Source: CAZLRH01 sp964562015
GTDB lineage: Bacteria; Verrucomicrobiota; Verrucomicrobiia; Opitutales; JABDGR01
Reading direction: 5' to 3'
Length of the DNA stretch: 64,000 nucleotides
Assembly (NCBI GenBank): GCA_964562015.1
Contig: CAZLRH010000017.1
Span: 8,059-72,058 of the forward strand
The notes beneath the pieces were generated by a model, which was not told the DNA's origin, did not search any database, and worked only from the letters and a program-made list of their open reading frames with translations. Position 1 is the first letter of the stretch; every line of letters begins with the position of its first letter. The position numbers were made by a program, and so were the translations under genes. This document shows, piece by piece, positions 41,241-50,055 of this stretch.

Positions 41241-43793
41241 ATGCCCTCGATTGACCATTTTCGGGATGTTTCCCAAGTCCGCTCCCAGTTTCTTAGCGGA
41301 TCGCACCGCGTTTTGACGGATGACCAGGGCAAGCTCGTCAAGGCCAGTGAGACCTTGGGCACGCGCTTCATGCAGTGGCGGACGCCGAGTGTAGAGGTCC
41401 AGACCGCCAATCGCAATGCCATCGAGCAATTCCGCGCCGCGCTCACGCAGGCCTACGGGCCGGAAATCGCCAACCGGGTCTTTCAATTGCACCTCGAGGG
41501 GCAGCACACCGACGGCAAAAATCTTTCCACCCGCCGCATCGAGACGGCGCTCGCCACGGCGGAAAGCATCCGCGCGCGCGTGACTGCGGGCAATTTCAAC
41601 AAGGCGCAAAAATTCGTGGATGGCGGCCTGGATGTGATGTTCATGTCCGTCACCGGCCGCGACATCGACCAGGCACTGAGCCCGCGCGAGAAACGCGAAC
41701 TGCGTCTGCTCGTCCGGCAGACACTGTTGAATCATCCAGATATTTATAACAAGAAGATGGATGACGTGGCCTTGCGCGGCATCGTCGGCCCGGTTCTGGA
41801 AGATTTTCTCGCGACCCGTTTTCAATCCCTGGCCCACCGGCATCAGGCCGTGGTCGGCCATCTGGGCCTCGAAGCCCGGCACGCCATGGAGGGGGGCGAT
41901 ATTTTGGAGCGGATTGAGCAGACGTTTCCGCAGGAGCCGCAAAAAGGCATTGCGAAGGAAGCCTTCCTCAGCGTCATCCAGACAATGGAGTTGTTGGACG
42001 CCGCGCCCTATGAAACCGTCGCGATCAACCAATTGCACGGCCAGATCGACGCCCAGCGCGAGCGTCTGGCTGGGCTGATAGCGCAACTCGGTCCGCTGGT
42101 CGCGAGCGAAGATCCCGCGGTGCGGGATTTTGCGATGGCGTTGCGCGTGGACTTGGAGCGGCATGACACGGAGCTGGGTCTGAAACAGGCGCAAATCCAC
42201 GCCTTTGACGACAACCATCCCCTGTCCGAAGCCAACGTGACCTACGCCATGGGCCATTGGACCGGCGCGGCGCTGCGGGTGTTGGAGAGAATTGCGCAGG
42301 GCGGCGAGCATGGCGAGGTGAACATGGAAGGCCTGGGTCACATTCAGGGAGTGCGGGACCAGATTGTGCACGACAGCGAAGAGCGCAATAATGGCGCCCG
42401 CACCGGCGTTAAAGTTGAACATCCGGACGAGATGGTTGACGCCCACAAAGCGGACATGATGACCAAGCTCGTCGAGGCCTTTGAACTCGCCCATCCCGGC
42501 CAGCCGGCGCCACGGGAGGCGCTGGAGGCGATGTTGAAGGAGTGCTATGTCGAAACACTCAACCGCGACCAGGAGTGGAGTACGGTGCAAACGGATGTCA
42601 CCTTTCGGGTGGATGACCGCACGGTTTCCACGCAAAGCACTGTCACGCCGGCCCGCCAATTGGGCGAGCGCGAGCGCGTCAGCCATGAATATGAAGTGGC
42701 GGGATTGGAAGGGGTGTGCTCCGAGTCCACCACGGAGCGCGACCACGCGGTCAATCTTTGCGTCTCGAAATTGACGGATTCACGGGGGCGGAAAGTGGTC
42801 TCGATGGTGCGCCACGGCATCCATTCGGCGCGGGGCTTGCCGGTCGGCTCGGTCGAGCGCGAACAGGCCAATATCCACCGCGCGGTGGAATCCGTGCGCG
42901 TGGCGGTGACGGACAACCAACCCATTTTGCAGGAGGCTTTGCGCCGTCAACGCGAAGGCATTGAAGAACCGGTCACGCTCCATATCAGCTCCCTCAGCCT
43001 GGTCACCGCCGGCTGGGGTGGGGACGACCGGTTGTGGCAGGACCAGAAGGCGGCATGGGAAGCGATCAGCCGGGGTGAGCCGATCCTCATGCCCGTGTGG
43101 GATCCCGTCGCCAACGATTACGTCAACATCCAGGTGAAGGTCAACGTGCTCGCCTTCAACTGGGGCGTCAACCCGGGCGCGATGGGCGTATGGCACAAAT
43201 GCGGCGTGGATGTGCCGATTCCCAGATTCGGCTGGACGGATGAAGTGCTCGAGACCAACCGCGCCAGTCTGCATCAACTCGTGGGCAGCCTGAATCCCAA
43301 GGACCAACTGGGCGGCTTGCTCGGCGAGTACCTGGCCCGCGATGATGTTTCCGAGAAGGACAAACGGATTGCCCGCGACCTGGCCGCGCAAATTCGCGAA
43401 ATTTGGAATGACGAATCTTTCAAGAAAGGGGAGGGCGATGTCTATAAAATCGCCAGCCGCATCGCCGTGCTCACCGACATGATTGGCGGCACGCCGATGT
43501 TCAACTGCAAGAGCGGCAAGGACCGCACCGGCCACCTTGATGCGGAAATCAAATTTCTCGCCGCCGTCATTCACGAGACCGGCAAGGTGCCTCCCTATGG
43601 AAAACTCAGCGAAGAGCACCAGGATGTTTTCACCGAGTTTGCCCTGCACGGGGGCAACCACGAGATTCAGCGCTACAACACCGGTTACGCGGGCTATAAG
43701 ACCTACAACGTCCATGCCAATGTCGAACGCATGGGCAGCGATCCCGCCCGCGAAGAGCTCTATCGCGGCGGCGGCAAATTCGTGAAGCATTAG
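41241..43793 (+). CDS. T3SS effector, SopB/IpgD-like inositol phosphate phosphatase
   Basis: An 850-residue protein. The C-terminal region matches SopB and IpgD segment by segment: GVCSESTTERDHAVNLCVSK, VVSMVRHGIHSARG, LHISSLSLVTAGWGGDDRLW, AFNWGVNPGAMGVWH (residues 638-652), IREIWNDESFKKGEGDVYKI, and the catalytic FNCKSGKDRTGHLDAEIK with Cys756 and Arg762 (CX5R), followed by GGNHEIQRYNTGYAGYK. In Salmonella and Shigella these enzymes dephosphorylate host phosphoinositides. The first 400 residues are an extra region of unknown function, with an N-terminal module also seen in the 1006-residue protein. A cognate chaperone gene precedes it, and a terminator follows. Confidence 0.9.
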   Translation: MPSIDHFRDVSQVRSQFLSGSHRVLTDDQGKLVKASETLGTRFMQWRTPSVEVQTANRNAIEQFRAALTQAYGPEIANRVFQLHLEGQHTDGKNLSTRRIETALATAESIRARVTAGNFNKAQKFVDGGLDVMFMSVTGRDIDQALSPREKRELRLLVRQTLLNHPDIYNKKMDDVALRGIVGPVLEDFLATRFQSLAHRHQAVVGHLGLEARHAMEGGDILERIEQTFPQEPQKGIAKEAFLSVIQTMELLDAAPYETVAINQLHGQIDAQRERLAGLIAQLGPLVASEDPAVRDFAMALRVDLERHDTELGLKQAQIHAFDDNHPLSEANVTYAMGHWTGAALRVLERIAQGGEHGEVNMEGLGHIQGVRDQIVHDSEERNNGARTGVKVEHPDEMVDAHKADMMTKLVEAFELAHPGQPAPREALEAMLKECYVETLNRDQEWSTVQTDVTFRVDDRTVSTQSTVTPARQLGERERVSHEYEVAGLEGVCSESTTERDHAVNLCVSKLTDSRGRKVVSMVRHGIHSARGLPVGSVEREQANIHRAVESVRVAVTDNQPILQEALRRQREGIEEPVTLHISSLSLVTAGWGGDDRLWQDQKAAWEAISRGEPILMPVWDPVANDYVNIQVKVNVLAFNWGVNPGAMGVWHKCGVDVPIPRFGWTDEVLETNRASLHQLVGSLNPKDQLGGLLGEYLARDDVSEKDKRIARDLAAQIREIWNDESFKKGEGDVYKIASRIAVLTDMIGGTPMFNCKSGKDRTGHLDAEIKFLAAVIHETGKVPPYGKLSEEHQDVFTEFALHGGNHEIQRYNTGYAGYKTYNVHANVERMGSDPAREELYRGGGKFVKH

Positions 43794-43891
43794 TCGGGGA
43801 GCGGTAATTGGAAACTGGAAGCGAGTCCCTCGGATCCTTCCGCGGGGCGCCGCTTTTTTCGAGCCCGCGACGAATTAAAATCGAAAACAAA

Positions 43892-43923
43892 AAAGGCCCG
43901 GCGGATAAATCCACCGGGCCTTT
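43892..43923. terminator. Strong bidirectional hairpin terminator
   Basis: A 10-bp perfect stem, AAAGGCCCGG and CCGGGCCTTT, extended by an inner GGA/TCC pairing, lies between the convergent effector and glycosidase genes. An A-rich stretch precedes it and TTTGTTTT follows, so it should terminate from both sides. Confidence 0.85.
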
Positions 43924-43964
43924 GTTTTCGCCGCCGCGCTTGAGTTGGCGCGTCTGGCTGCGCT

Positions 43965-45722
43965 TTAGTTGCTCAGGAAATCGCCGGCACCCTGGGTCTT
44001 GCCATTGGTCGGCGCAGTGGTCCTCACGCCGTTCACCGGGGCCGGGGACTGGGGCGGCGCGGCGTTTTCCTTGAACAAGGTTTGCAGGGCGGTGTAGGCC
44101 GCGCGGGGCTTGAGCACGTCGGGCCCGCCATTGAGGTCGCCCGTCCATTCATTGACCGGCGGACGCCTTTCCGGCGCATCGGTGGTGGGCTGCTGGCGCT
44201 TGCTCTGAGTGACATCCTGGCTGAAGCCGCGCGTCGGGCTGGCGCTCACGCTGAAGAGTCCGAACCATTCTTCATCCCAGTGTTTGCCGGGCGCCTGGTC
44301 CATGTAAGCATCGTTGCCATCGTGAACCTGCGGATTGCCGGCTTTGAACCATTCATCCAAATAGGAGAAGATGTAACCGCCGGCGACATCGGGGTAGGGA
44401 CCGGTGCCTCCATCCGAGCGGTTGGCGAACATTTGCTGCCATTGGCGGACGAGAATATCGGAGGCGGCTTTGCCGTTGTCGGGAAGTTCGACGGCCTTGT
44501 TGCCGTCACGGGTGGAGGCGGGCACGCCCATTTCCGTGAAGAGGATGGGTTTGACCTTGGCGTCACGGCCGGTGTCCTTGAGCCACTTGAGGTAGGTAGT
44601 CGTGTACTCGCCCAACGCGTCCTTCGGGTCGCGGTAAATGTTCAGGCTCAGCACGTCCATCTTGCCATAATCCCAGACCGGCTGGTCGATGAGGGTGATG
44701 GTTTTGCTAATGTCATCCGCCTTGGCGAGCCAGTGGCCGGCGGCGCGGGGTTTGTCGTGCAGCGCGATGGTGATGAGTTTATCCGGCGCGTTCTTTTTGA
44801 TCACATCGTACATCGCGTTGAGCTTGTCCCAATAATCCGTGCGCCAGTAATTGCCGGCGGGCATGCCCTGGTATTTGCCGCCGCCGAGGGAGACGAGCGG
44901 CTTGCCGTCGATGCCGAGCAGGTAATCAGGACCCCAGTCCGCCGGCGGAGGCAACGGCACGTTGTTGTTGTTTTCCTGGCGGATCTTGGCGACGTTCACA
45001 CCGGCTTCGGCATCGTGCTCGTTGCCGAGAATGAAACCCATGACGGCGGGATGGTTGCCGTATTTCTTGGCCAGCCATTCGCAGGTCTTGAGGAAAAATT
45101 GATAGGCATCCTCCTTTTTCTTCCGCTCTTCCGGGGTGGCCGCATAACCAAACGGCAATTCCGCAAACGGCACGCCGATCCAGACGTAAATCGGGTCCTT
45201 GCCGCCGTTCCAGCACATGTCGAGGAATTTGTCGTGGCCGTCGTGCACCCACCAGTCGCTGGATGGCGGGGCGGCCGTGCTCCAGTTGAGCGTGTTCCAG
45301 AATTCATAATTGTCTCGGTAGCCCTTGCTCGGGTCGGTGTAGCCATGCTTGTACATGGAGTAGGTCCGCAGGCTGTTCACGCCGAGTTTGCGCAGATAGC
45401 CGGGTTTCGCGGTGGTGCCGATGTCGCGCGTCCAAATGGGCGTGTAGCCTTTCGTGCCGATGCCATTGGGATCGCCGCGGTAGTAGAAAAAGTCCTGGTA
45501 AGGCGAGGCTTGGTTGCCCAGGTCCCCAATCGGCGCGACGCCGTAACAAACCCCGCGGGCGAAAAACGGCGCCGGGGCGCCGCCGTTGACGGAGAGCATG
45601 ACTTTCAGGCCGTCCGTCGACCACTTGGAGGAGTCGGCCGCGAGGGCCGCCGTAATACCTAACGTCGTTAGCAGAACTCCGGCCGCCGTGCGACGCAGAG
45701 TGGGAAATGTGCGAGTGTGCAT
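43965..45722 (-). CDS. Secreted clan GH-A glycosidase (TIM barrel)
   Basis: A 585-residue protein. It has a Sec signal (TAAGVLLTTLGITAALA) and a barrel with FILGNEHDAEAG, whose Glu fits the acid/base, and PILFTEMGVPA, whose Glu fits the nucleophile. RKLGVNSLRTYSMYKHG resembles GH2/GH5/GH72-like enzymes. The C-terminal 80 residues are Pro/Thr rich. Substrate is unknown; a beta-glucan or similar is possible. It is divergent from the type II secretion operon. Confidence 0.72.
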   Translation of the reverse strand: MHTRTFPTLRRTAAGVLLTTLGITAALAADSSKWSTDGLKVMLSVNGGAPAPFFARGVCYGVAPIGDLGNQASPYQDFFYYRGDPNGIGTKGYTPIWTRDIGTTAKPGYLRKLGVNSLRTYSMYKHGYTDPSKGYRDNYEFWNTLNWSTAAPPSSDWWVHDGHDKFLDMCWNGGKDPIYVWIGVPFAELPFGYAATPEERKKKEDAYQFFLKTCEWLAKKYGNHPAVMGFILGNEHDAEAGVNVAKIRQENNNNVPLPPPADWGPDYLLGIDGKPLVSLGGGKYQGMPAGNYWRTDYWDKLNAMYDVIKKNAPDKLITIALHDKPRAAGHWLAKADDISKTITLIDQPVWDYGKMDVLSLNIYRDPKDALGEYTTTYLKWLKDTGRDAKVKPILFTEMGVPASTRDGNKAVELPDNGKAASDILVRQWQQMFANRSDGGTGPYPDVAGGYIFSYLDEWFKAGNPQVHDGNDAYMDQAPGKHWDEEWFGLFSVSASPTRGFSQDVTQSKRQQPTTDAPERRPPVNEWTGDLNGGPDVLKPRAAYTALQTLFKENAAPPQSPAPVNGVRTTAPTNGKTQGAGDFLSN

Positions 45723-45880
45723 GGTGATTTACTTTCGGTGGAGAGGGCCGCGCCGTGGACGTGAGCGGAGCCGGGCGTCCGCGGCGGGTTTGAGTTATTG
45801 AGAGAAAAATCGGTGGCAATTATTCCGTGAAAAATGAATTTCAGCCGTCGATGGCAAGGTAAATCCTGGCAGAAAAATAG

Positions 45881-45910
45881 TTGCCAAGGCAAGCCGGATG
45901 TCGCTACTTT
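45881..45910 (+). promoter_or_regulatory. Possible sigma-70-type promoter of the gsp operon
   Basis: TTGCCA and TACTTT separated by 18 bases lie just before the gspG start. The -35 overlaps a small palindrome (TTGCCAAGGCAA). The leader would be only about 5-10 bases long, so the site is tentative. Confidence 0.3.
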
Positions 45911-45920
45911 CACCCGCGTT

Positions 45921-46370
45921 ATGGCGTCACTTTTATCTCCGGGATGCGCGCGCGCGACCCGTTCACGCCGGTCCGCTTACACGCTGGTGGAAATCATGCT
46001 GGTGTTGTCCATCATCGTGGTTTTGCTGGGCGCGGGTGTGTATTATTTGGTGGGAAATGTTGAGGCCTCCAAAATCACGCGGGTCAAAGCCGACTTGAGT
46101 GCGTTGGGCACGCAGTTGAACACGTATCAGATGCAGAACCTGCGCTTTCCGACCACGGAGCAGGGCTTGCAGGCGCTCGTCAGCAAACCCACCGCCGCGC
46201 CGGCGCCGCGCACTTGGATTCAATTGCTCAAGCCCGAGGCGCTCACCGATCCGTGGGGCCATCCTTACCAGTACAAAGCGCCGGGCGAGCACAACAAGGA
46301 CGCCTTTGACGTTTGGTCCTATGGGCCGAAGGGGCCGGGGGCCACCGAGGGTATTTTAGGCAACTGGTAA
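45921..46370 (+). CDS. gspG: Type II secretion major pseudopilin GspG
   Basis: A 149-residue type II pseudopilin. The prepilin start is SAYTLVEIMLVLSIIVVLLG, then ITRVKADLSALGTQLNTYQM, and the C-terminal DPWGHPYQYKAPGEHNKDAFDVWSYGPKG of the GspG family. The residue before the cleavage site is Ala (RRSA-YTLVE) instead of the usual Gly. It is the first gene of the gsp operon. The start was chosen at MASLLSPG; an upstream ATG would give a very long leader. Confidence 0.93.
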   Translation: MASLLSPGCARATRSRRSAYTLVEIMLVLSIIVVLLGAGVYYLVGNVEASKITRVKADLSALGTQLNTYQMQNLRFPTTEQGLQALVSKPTAAPAPRTWIQLLKPEALTDPWGHPYQYKAPGEHNKDAFDVWSYGPKGPGATEGILGNW

Positions 46371-46384
46371 TCCGGCCGACCGTC

Positions 46385-46882
46385 ATGGCCGCGCGCATGA
46401 TGAACCTGTCCTGGCCGCGCCGGGGCTATACGCTGGTCGAGGTGGTGCTTGCGCTCGCCGTCGTCGCCGTCGTGGCCGGTTTGGCGGTGCCTGCGTTGCG
46501 GGGTTGGAGCGAATTGACGGCCTTGCGCGGGCCGGCGGACGCACTGGCCCGCCTCGCCCACCAGGCCCGCGCGCGCGCCTTTGCTGAAAATCAAAAATAT
46601 CTAATCATCCTAGACGACAAATCATTTTCCCTGCGGGCGGCCTCCGCGAAGGACGGCGCGCCCGACCTCGAGCAGGTGCCCGTGCCGCCGGACTTTGTCT
46701 GCACCGTGAAGGGGGTGGGGCAGCGCGACTGGGAGCCGCTGCACGGCCGCACCTGGGTTTTCGCGCCCGGCGATTTTGCCGAGCCGCTGTCGCTGCGGTT
46801 TCAACGCCGCGACCAGGTGCTCACCCAGCATTACGATCCGCTCTCGGCCATGGTGGCGGATGAGGAGGTTTTTGTGCCGTGA
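46385..46882 (+). CDS. gspH: Type II secretion minor pseudopilin GspH
   Basis: A 165-residue protein with the type IV prepilin signal PRRGYTLVEVVLALAVVAVVAG, cleavage after Gly. ALRGPADALARLAHQARARA and LRFQRRDQVLTQHYDP are similar to GspH. It follows gspG and overlaps gspI by 4 bases. The role is in the pseudopilus tip region. Confidence 0.8.
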   Translation: MAARMMNLSWPRRGYTLVEVVLALAVVAVVAGLAVPALRGWSELTALRGPADALARLAHQARARAFAENQKYLIILDDKSFSLRAASAKDGAPDLEQVPVPPDFVCTVKGVGQRDWEPLHGRTWVFAPGDFAEPLSLRFQRRDQVLTQHYDPLSAMVADEEVFVP

Positions 46883-47295
46883 GAATTTTTCGCCCCCGCC
46901 CCCGCCTTTCAAATTCCGCACGCCCGGCGCGCGGCATTCTCTTGTTCGAGGTGATTTTGGCGCTGGCGGTCTTCAGCCTCGTGGTCGTGGCGCTGGCGGT
47001 GAGTCTGCAACGCACGCTGGAGAGCGTCCACCTGGGGCAAATGGACGTCTATGTGCAGCAGCAGTTGACTAATCGGCTGGCGCTGAGCCGGCTCCAATCG
47101 CTTGCGCCGGGCCACCTCGAGGAGAAGGCCGATGCCCGCGGCGTGCGCTATGTGCGCGAGGTCGAGCCGCTGGCTTTTCAAACCAAGGGCCGCGTGCCGG
47201 TGTCCGGCCTGCAACGCGTGCGCTGGACGGCTTTCTGGACCGGCCCGGCCGGGGCGCAAAGCAAAACTTTCCAAGTCTATGTGGCAGGCTCGTAA
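46879..47295 (+). CDS. gspI: Type II secretion minor pseudopilin GspI
   Basis: A 138-residue protein beginning with GTG. The prepilin motif is ARGILLFEVILALAVFSLVV, with Gly before the cleavage site. The mature part has LQRTLESVHLGQMDVYVQQQ and a beta-strand end. It overlaps gspH and precedes gspJ, the usual order. Confidence 0.8.
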   Translation: MRIFRPRPRLSNSARPARGILLFEVILALAVFSLVVVALAVSLQRTLESVHLGQMDVYVQQQLTNRLALSRLQSLAPGHLEEKADARGVRYVREVEPLAFQTKGRVPVSGLQRVRWTAFWTGPAGAQSKTFQVYVAGS

Positions 47296-47899
47296 AGCAA
47301 AAAAAACGGGCATGACGCTCGTCGAGGTCATGCTGGGATTGGCGATTCTGTCCATCCTGGCCGGCGGCGTCATGGCCATCGTGGACAGCGCGCTGACCAG
47401 CACGGCGGTGGCGACCCGGATTTTTCGCCGCACGCAAAACACCGCGGCGCTGTCCGACTATTTCCGGCGTCTGTTTCTGACCCTGCCACCCACGGTGCGT
47501 TTTCGCGCGACCCAGGCCACGGACGACGCGCGGCGGCAGACGGTGATTTTTGAAAACGCCCCCGAATTGCTTTCGTGGGGACGGGGCCGCGACGGTCCGC
47601 CCGACACGCGCGTGTCCTTTTCCACCCAGCCGGGCGCGGACCGCCGCCTCGAATTGCTCGCGAAAAAGGAATTTCCCCCATCAGCCAAGACCACGAACCC
47701 GCCGCCGGTGGCCCTGGCGGCCGGACTGCAATCGCTCCATTGGGAGTTTTTCAACCCCCGCACGGAGCGCTGGCAGGAGGAATGGGCGGATGTAACCATG
47801 CGTCCCCAGGCCGTGCGATTGCGTTTCCAGTTTGAGGATGCCCCCGAGGAAACCCAGGCCATCCTGTCGCTCTCGCCGGCCTCCCTGCGCCGCCCATGA
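47279..47899 (+). CDS. gspJ: Type II secretion minor pseudopilin GspJ
   Basis: A 206-residue protein with prepilin signal KKTGMTLVEVMLGLAILSILAG. It contains SDYFRRLFLTLPPTVRF and GLQSLHWEFFNPRTERWQEEW, as in GspJ. It overlaps gspI by 17 bases and gspK by 4. It forms the pseudopilus tip with GspI and GspK. Confidence 0.82.
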   Translation: MWQARKAKKTGMTLVEVMLGLAILSILAGGVMAIVDSALTSTAVATRIFRRTQNTAALSDYFRRLFLTLPPTVRFRATQATDDARRQTVIFENAPELLSWGRGRDGPPDTRVSFSTQPGADRRLELLAKKEFPPSAKTTNPPPVALAAGLQSLHWEFFNPRTERWQEEWADVTMRPQAVRLRFQFEDAPEETQAILSLSPASLRRP

Positions 47900-48846
47900 A
47901 ACTGCTCACCCGACTAGTCCGCCTCGTTCGCCTGCGCTTCTGCGCAGGCCGCCGGGGGCTGGCCTTGATGCTGGTGCTTTGGGCGATTGCGGTGATGAGC
48001 CTGGCCGTGATTGGGCTCGTGCGCTTGGGGCAGGCCGGGCTGGCCGACATCGCCGATGGCGAAAAATATCAGCGGGCCCTGAACCTCGCCCAGTCCGGGA
48101 TGGCGGTGGCCTTGCGGGCTGAAGTGGCCCCGGGCGACCCGCTGCTGCGCCAGAAATGGAATGCGGATGAAAGTTTCGCGGCGGAAATGCAATCGGAGCA
48201 AGGCCGCCTTTCCGTCAACGGCTTGTTGCAGGAGGATTATCGGGACATCTGGCGGCGTTTACTCCAAGGCTGGGGCCTGTCAGTGACCGAGGCCGACAAG
48301 GTTTTTGATTCGCTGATGGACTGGGTGCATCCCGGCCAGGGGCGACGCCTCAATGGCGCCGCGCGGGAGGACTACGAACGCGCCGGACTGCGGTATGGCC
48401 CGACGGGCAAGCCGTTTGCTTCCTATGACGAAATGGAGCAGGTGCTTAATTTTCAACTCCTCACCCGCCGCCGCCCCGACTGGCGCGAATTTTTCAGCTT
48501 GTGGTCGTCGGGCGGCCTCGACCTGCAGGCGGCGCCCGCCGAATTGATCGCGGCCGTCACCGGTGCCGACCTGACGCGGGCCAAGGCCTTCGTCCAATAC
48601 CGCAACGGCCCGGACGGCGTGCCGCAGACGGACGACGACCGTTTGTTTGCTGACTTGCCGGAAGCCGGAAATTTCTTACGAATCAGCCCGGCGACCCTCG
48701 ACCGTTTGCGCTCGCAGTTGACCTTGCAGTCAAATCTAGTGCACCTGCGCTCGCGCGGGACGGCGTTTGGCCGGACCATCACGCTCGACGCCGTCGCCCT
48801 CCGCAGTGGCAATACGCCGACGATTTATTCCTGGACGCAACCATGA
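47896..48846 (+). CDS. gspK: Type II secretion pseudopilin-like tip protein GspK
   Basis: A 316-residue protein with hydrophobic N-terminus (LALMLVLWAIAVMSLAVIGLV), long for a pseudopilin, typical of GspK. RYGPTGKPFASYDEMEQVLNF and LDLQAAPAELIAAVTGADLTRA match the GspK helical insert with its helix-hairpin repeats. Cys and acidic residues that bind calcium in other members are not obvious. Confidence 0.85.
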   Translation: MKLLTRLVRLVRLRFCAGRRGLALMLVLWAIAVMSLAVIGLVRLGQAGLADIADGEKYQRALNLAQSGMAVALRAEVAPGDPLLRQKWNADESFAAEMQSEQGRLSVNGLLQEDYRDIWRRLLQGWGLSVTEADKVFDSLMDWVHPGQGRRLNGAAREDYERAGLRYGPTGKPFASYDEMEQVLNFQLLTRRRPDWREFFSLWSSGGLDLQAAPAELIAAVTGADLTRAKAFVQYRNGPDGVPQTDDDRLFADLPEAGNFLRISPATLDRLRSQLTLQSNLVHLRSRGTAFGRTITLDAVALRSGNTPTIYSWTQP

Positions 48847-50054
48847 AACCCGCCTCAAGCGACAACCCGGCCAGCTCCGGCGGCGGCCTTTTATTTCCCG
48901 CGTCCGGGGAAGGTTGGGAATTTTGGGCAGGCACCGCGGTCGCCCCGCGCACGCTCGCTGCGGACGACGCCCGGGTCTTGCGCCACGCCGAATGGGCGGC
49001 TCTACCAGCGGCGGCGGTCGGCAATTTTGTGATGCCGGCTCCCACCACGGAAGCGGGAGCCCTGCGGCAGGCGGCATTGCTGCGCGCGGAGCGGTTGCGG
49101 CTGAAAACCGAACATGCCCAACCCGCGTTGGGTTGGTGGATGGCCGGCGCGGACTCCGTACTCGTGGAGATTTTGGATGAGGCCAAGCCGGAGGCCGTCA
49201 TCACCCCGGTGGCCCGGCATTACGCAGCCTCGCCGCATCTTTTGCCGCTCCCTGAAAATGGCTACGGCTTTTGGCGGGAACACGGGCGGTTGGTGCTGGC
49301 CGTCACGAGTGCCGGGGCCGTGACTTACTTCGCCACCTTTCCACTGCCGGAGAGCACGGCGGCGTTGCGGCAGGAACTCGCGGCGCTCCGGCATCAACTG
49401 GAATTTCACGGCCTGCTGCCGCAAAAGGAGGTGCACGGATTTAACTGGGAAGCCGTGGCGGAATCCGAAAACGGCATGCTGGCGGCGGCTTTGCCCGGAG
49501 TGTGGAAAAGCGCGCCGCGGCCGGCCCCGCGCCCGGCCGGCATGCCCGCCGGAGAAATCGTGCCGGTGGCCGTGGCCGAAGGCCGTCGCGCGGAATCCCA
49601 CCGCCTGCGCACGCGCCGGATTTTGCTCGGCGTCGCGGCGGTGTATCTGGTGGGCGCGCTCGGGTGGCTCGGCGTTTTGGGGCAGCGGCAAATAGCCAAC
49701 AATGTCCTGGCGCAGAAAGTCGCGCAAACGGCGGACGAAGTCGCCCAGCTCCAGAAGGCCGCCCGCGACTGGGGCTTGCTGGAGCCGGCGTTGGACAGCC
49801 ACTATTATCCGCTGACCTTGTTGAAAGAAGTTTACGACATGATGCCGGTCGATCGCGAAATTCGCCTGGATTCCTTTTCCGTCAAGGACCAGGCCATTGA
49901 ATTGCGTGGCCAGGCCGCCAATGTGGATCAGGTCTTTCGTTTCCAACGCCAGCTCGATACGCAGCCGGATTTGCACCGGTATCAATGGACTTTGGACAAT
50001 CCTTCCATCCTGCCGGACAGCGGCGCCACCTTCCGTCTCGTCGGCCGGCCCTGA
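48843..50054 (+). CDS. gspL: Type II secretion inner-membrane protein GspL
   Basis: A 403-residue protein. The N-terminal cytoplasmic part is like an actin-type ATPase fold (GWWMAGADSVLVEILDEA), then one membrane helix (RILLGVAAVYLVGALGWLGV), then a periplasmic PilN-like domain (YPLTLLKEVYDMMPVDREIR, then AIELRGQAANVDQVFRFQRQL). It links GspE to the pseudopilus complex. It is between gspK and gspM. Confidence 0.78.
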   Translation: MKPASSDNPASSGGGLLFPASGEGWEFWAGTAVAPRTLAADDARVLRHAEWAALPAAAVGNFVMPAPTTEAGALRQAALLRAERLRLKTEHAQPALGWWMAGADSVLVEILDEAKPEAVITPVARHYAASPHLLPLPENGYGFWREHGRLVLAVTSAGAVTYFATFPLPESTAALRQELAALRHQLEFHGLLPQKEVHGFNWEAVAESENGMLAAALPGVWKSAPRPAPRPAGMPAGEIVPVAVAEGRRAESHRLRTRRILLGVAAVYLVGALGWLGVLGQRQIANNVLAQKVAQTADEVAQLQKAARDWGLLEPALDSHYYPLTLLKEVYDMMPVDREIRLDSFSVKDQAIELRGQAANVDQVFRFQRQLDTQPDLHRYQWTLDNPSILPDSGATFRLVGRP

Positions 50055-50055
50055 C

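Noticed and set aside
12106..43793. The possibility that the export genes are a flagellar system
   Set aside because: There is a secretin, SctD, SctJ lipoprotein, needle and translocators, and no flagellin, hook or rod genes are present.
44082..45662. A 526-codon plus-strand frame opposite the GH-A glycosidase
   Set aside because: The minus frame has a signal peptide and catalytic Glu motifs; the plus frame is a shadow.
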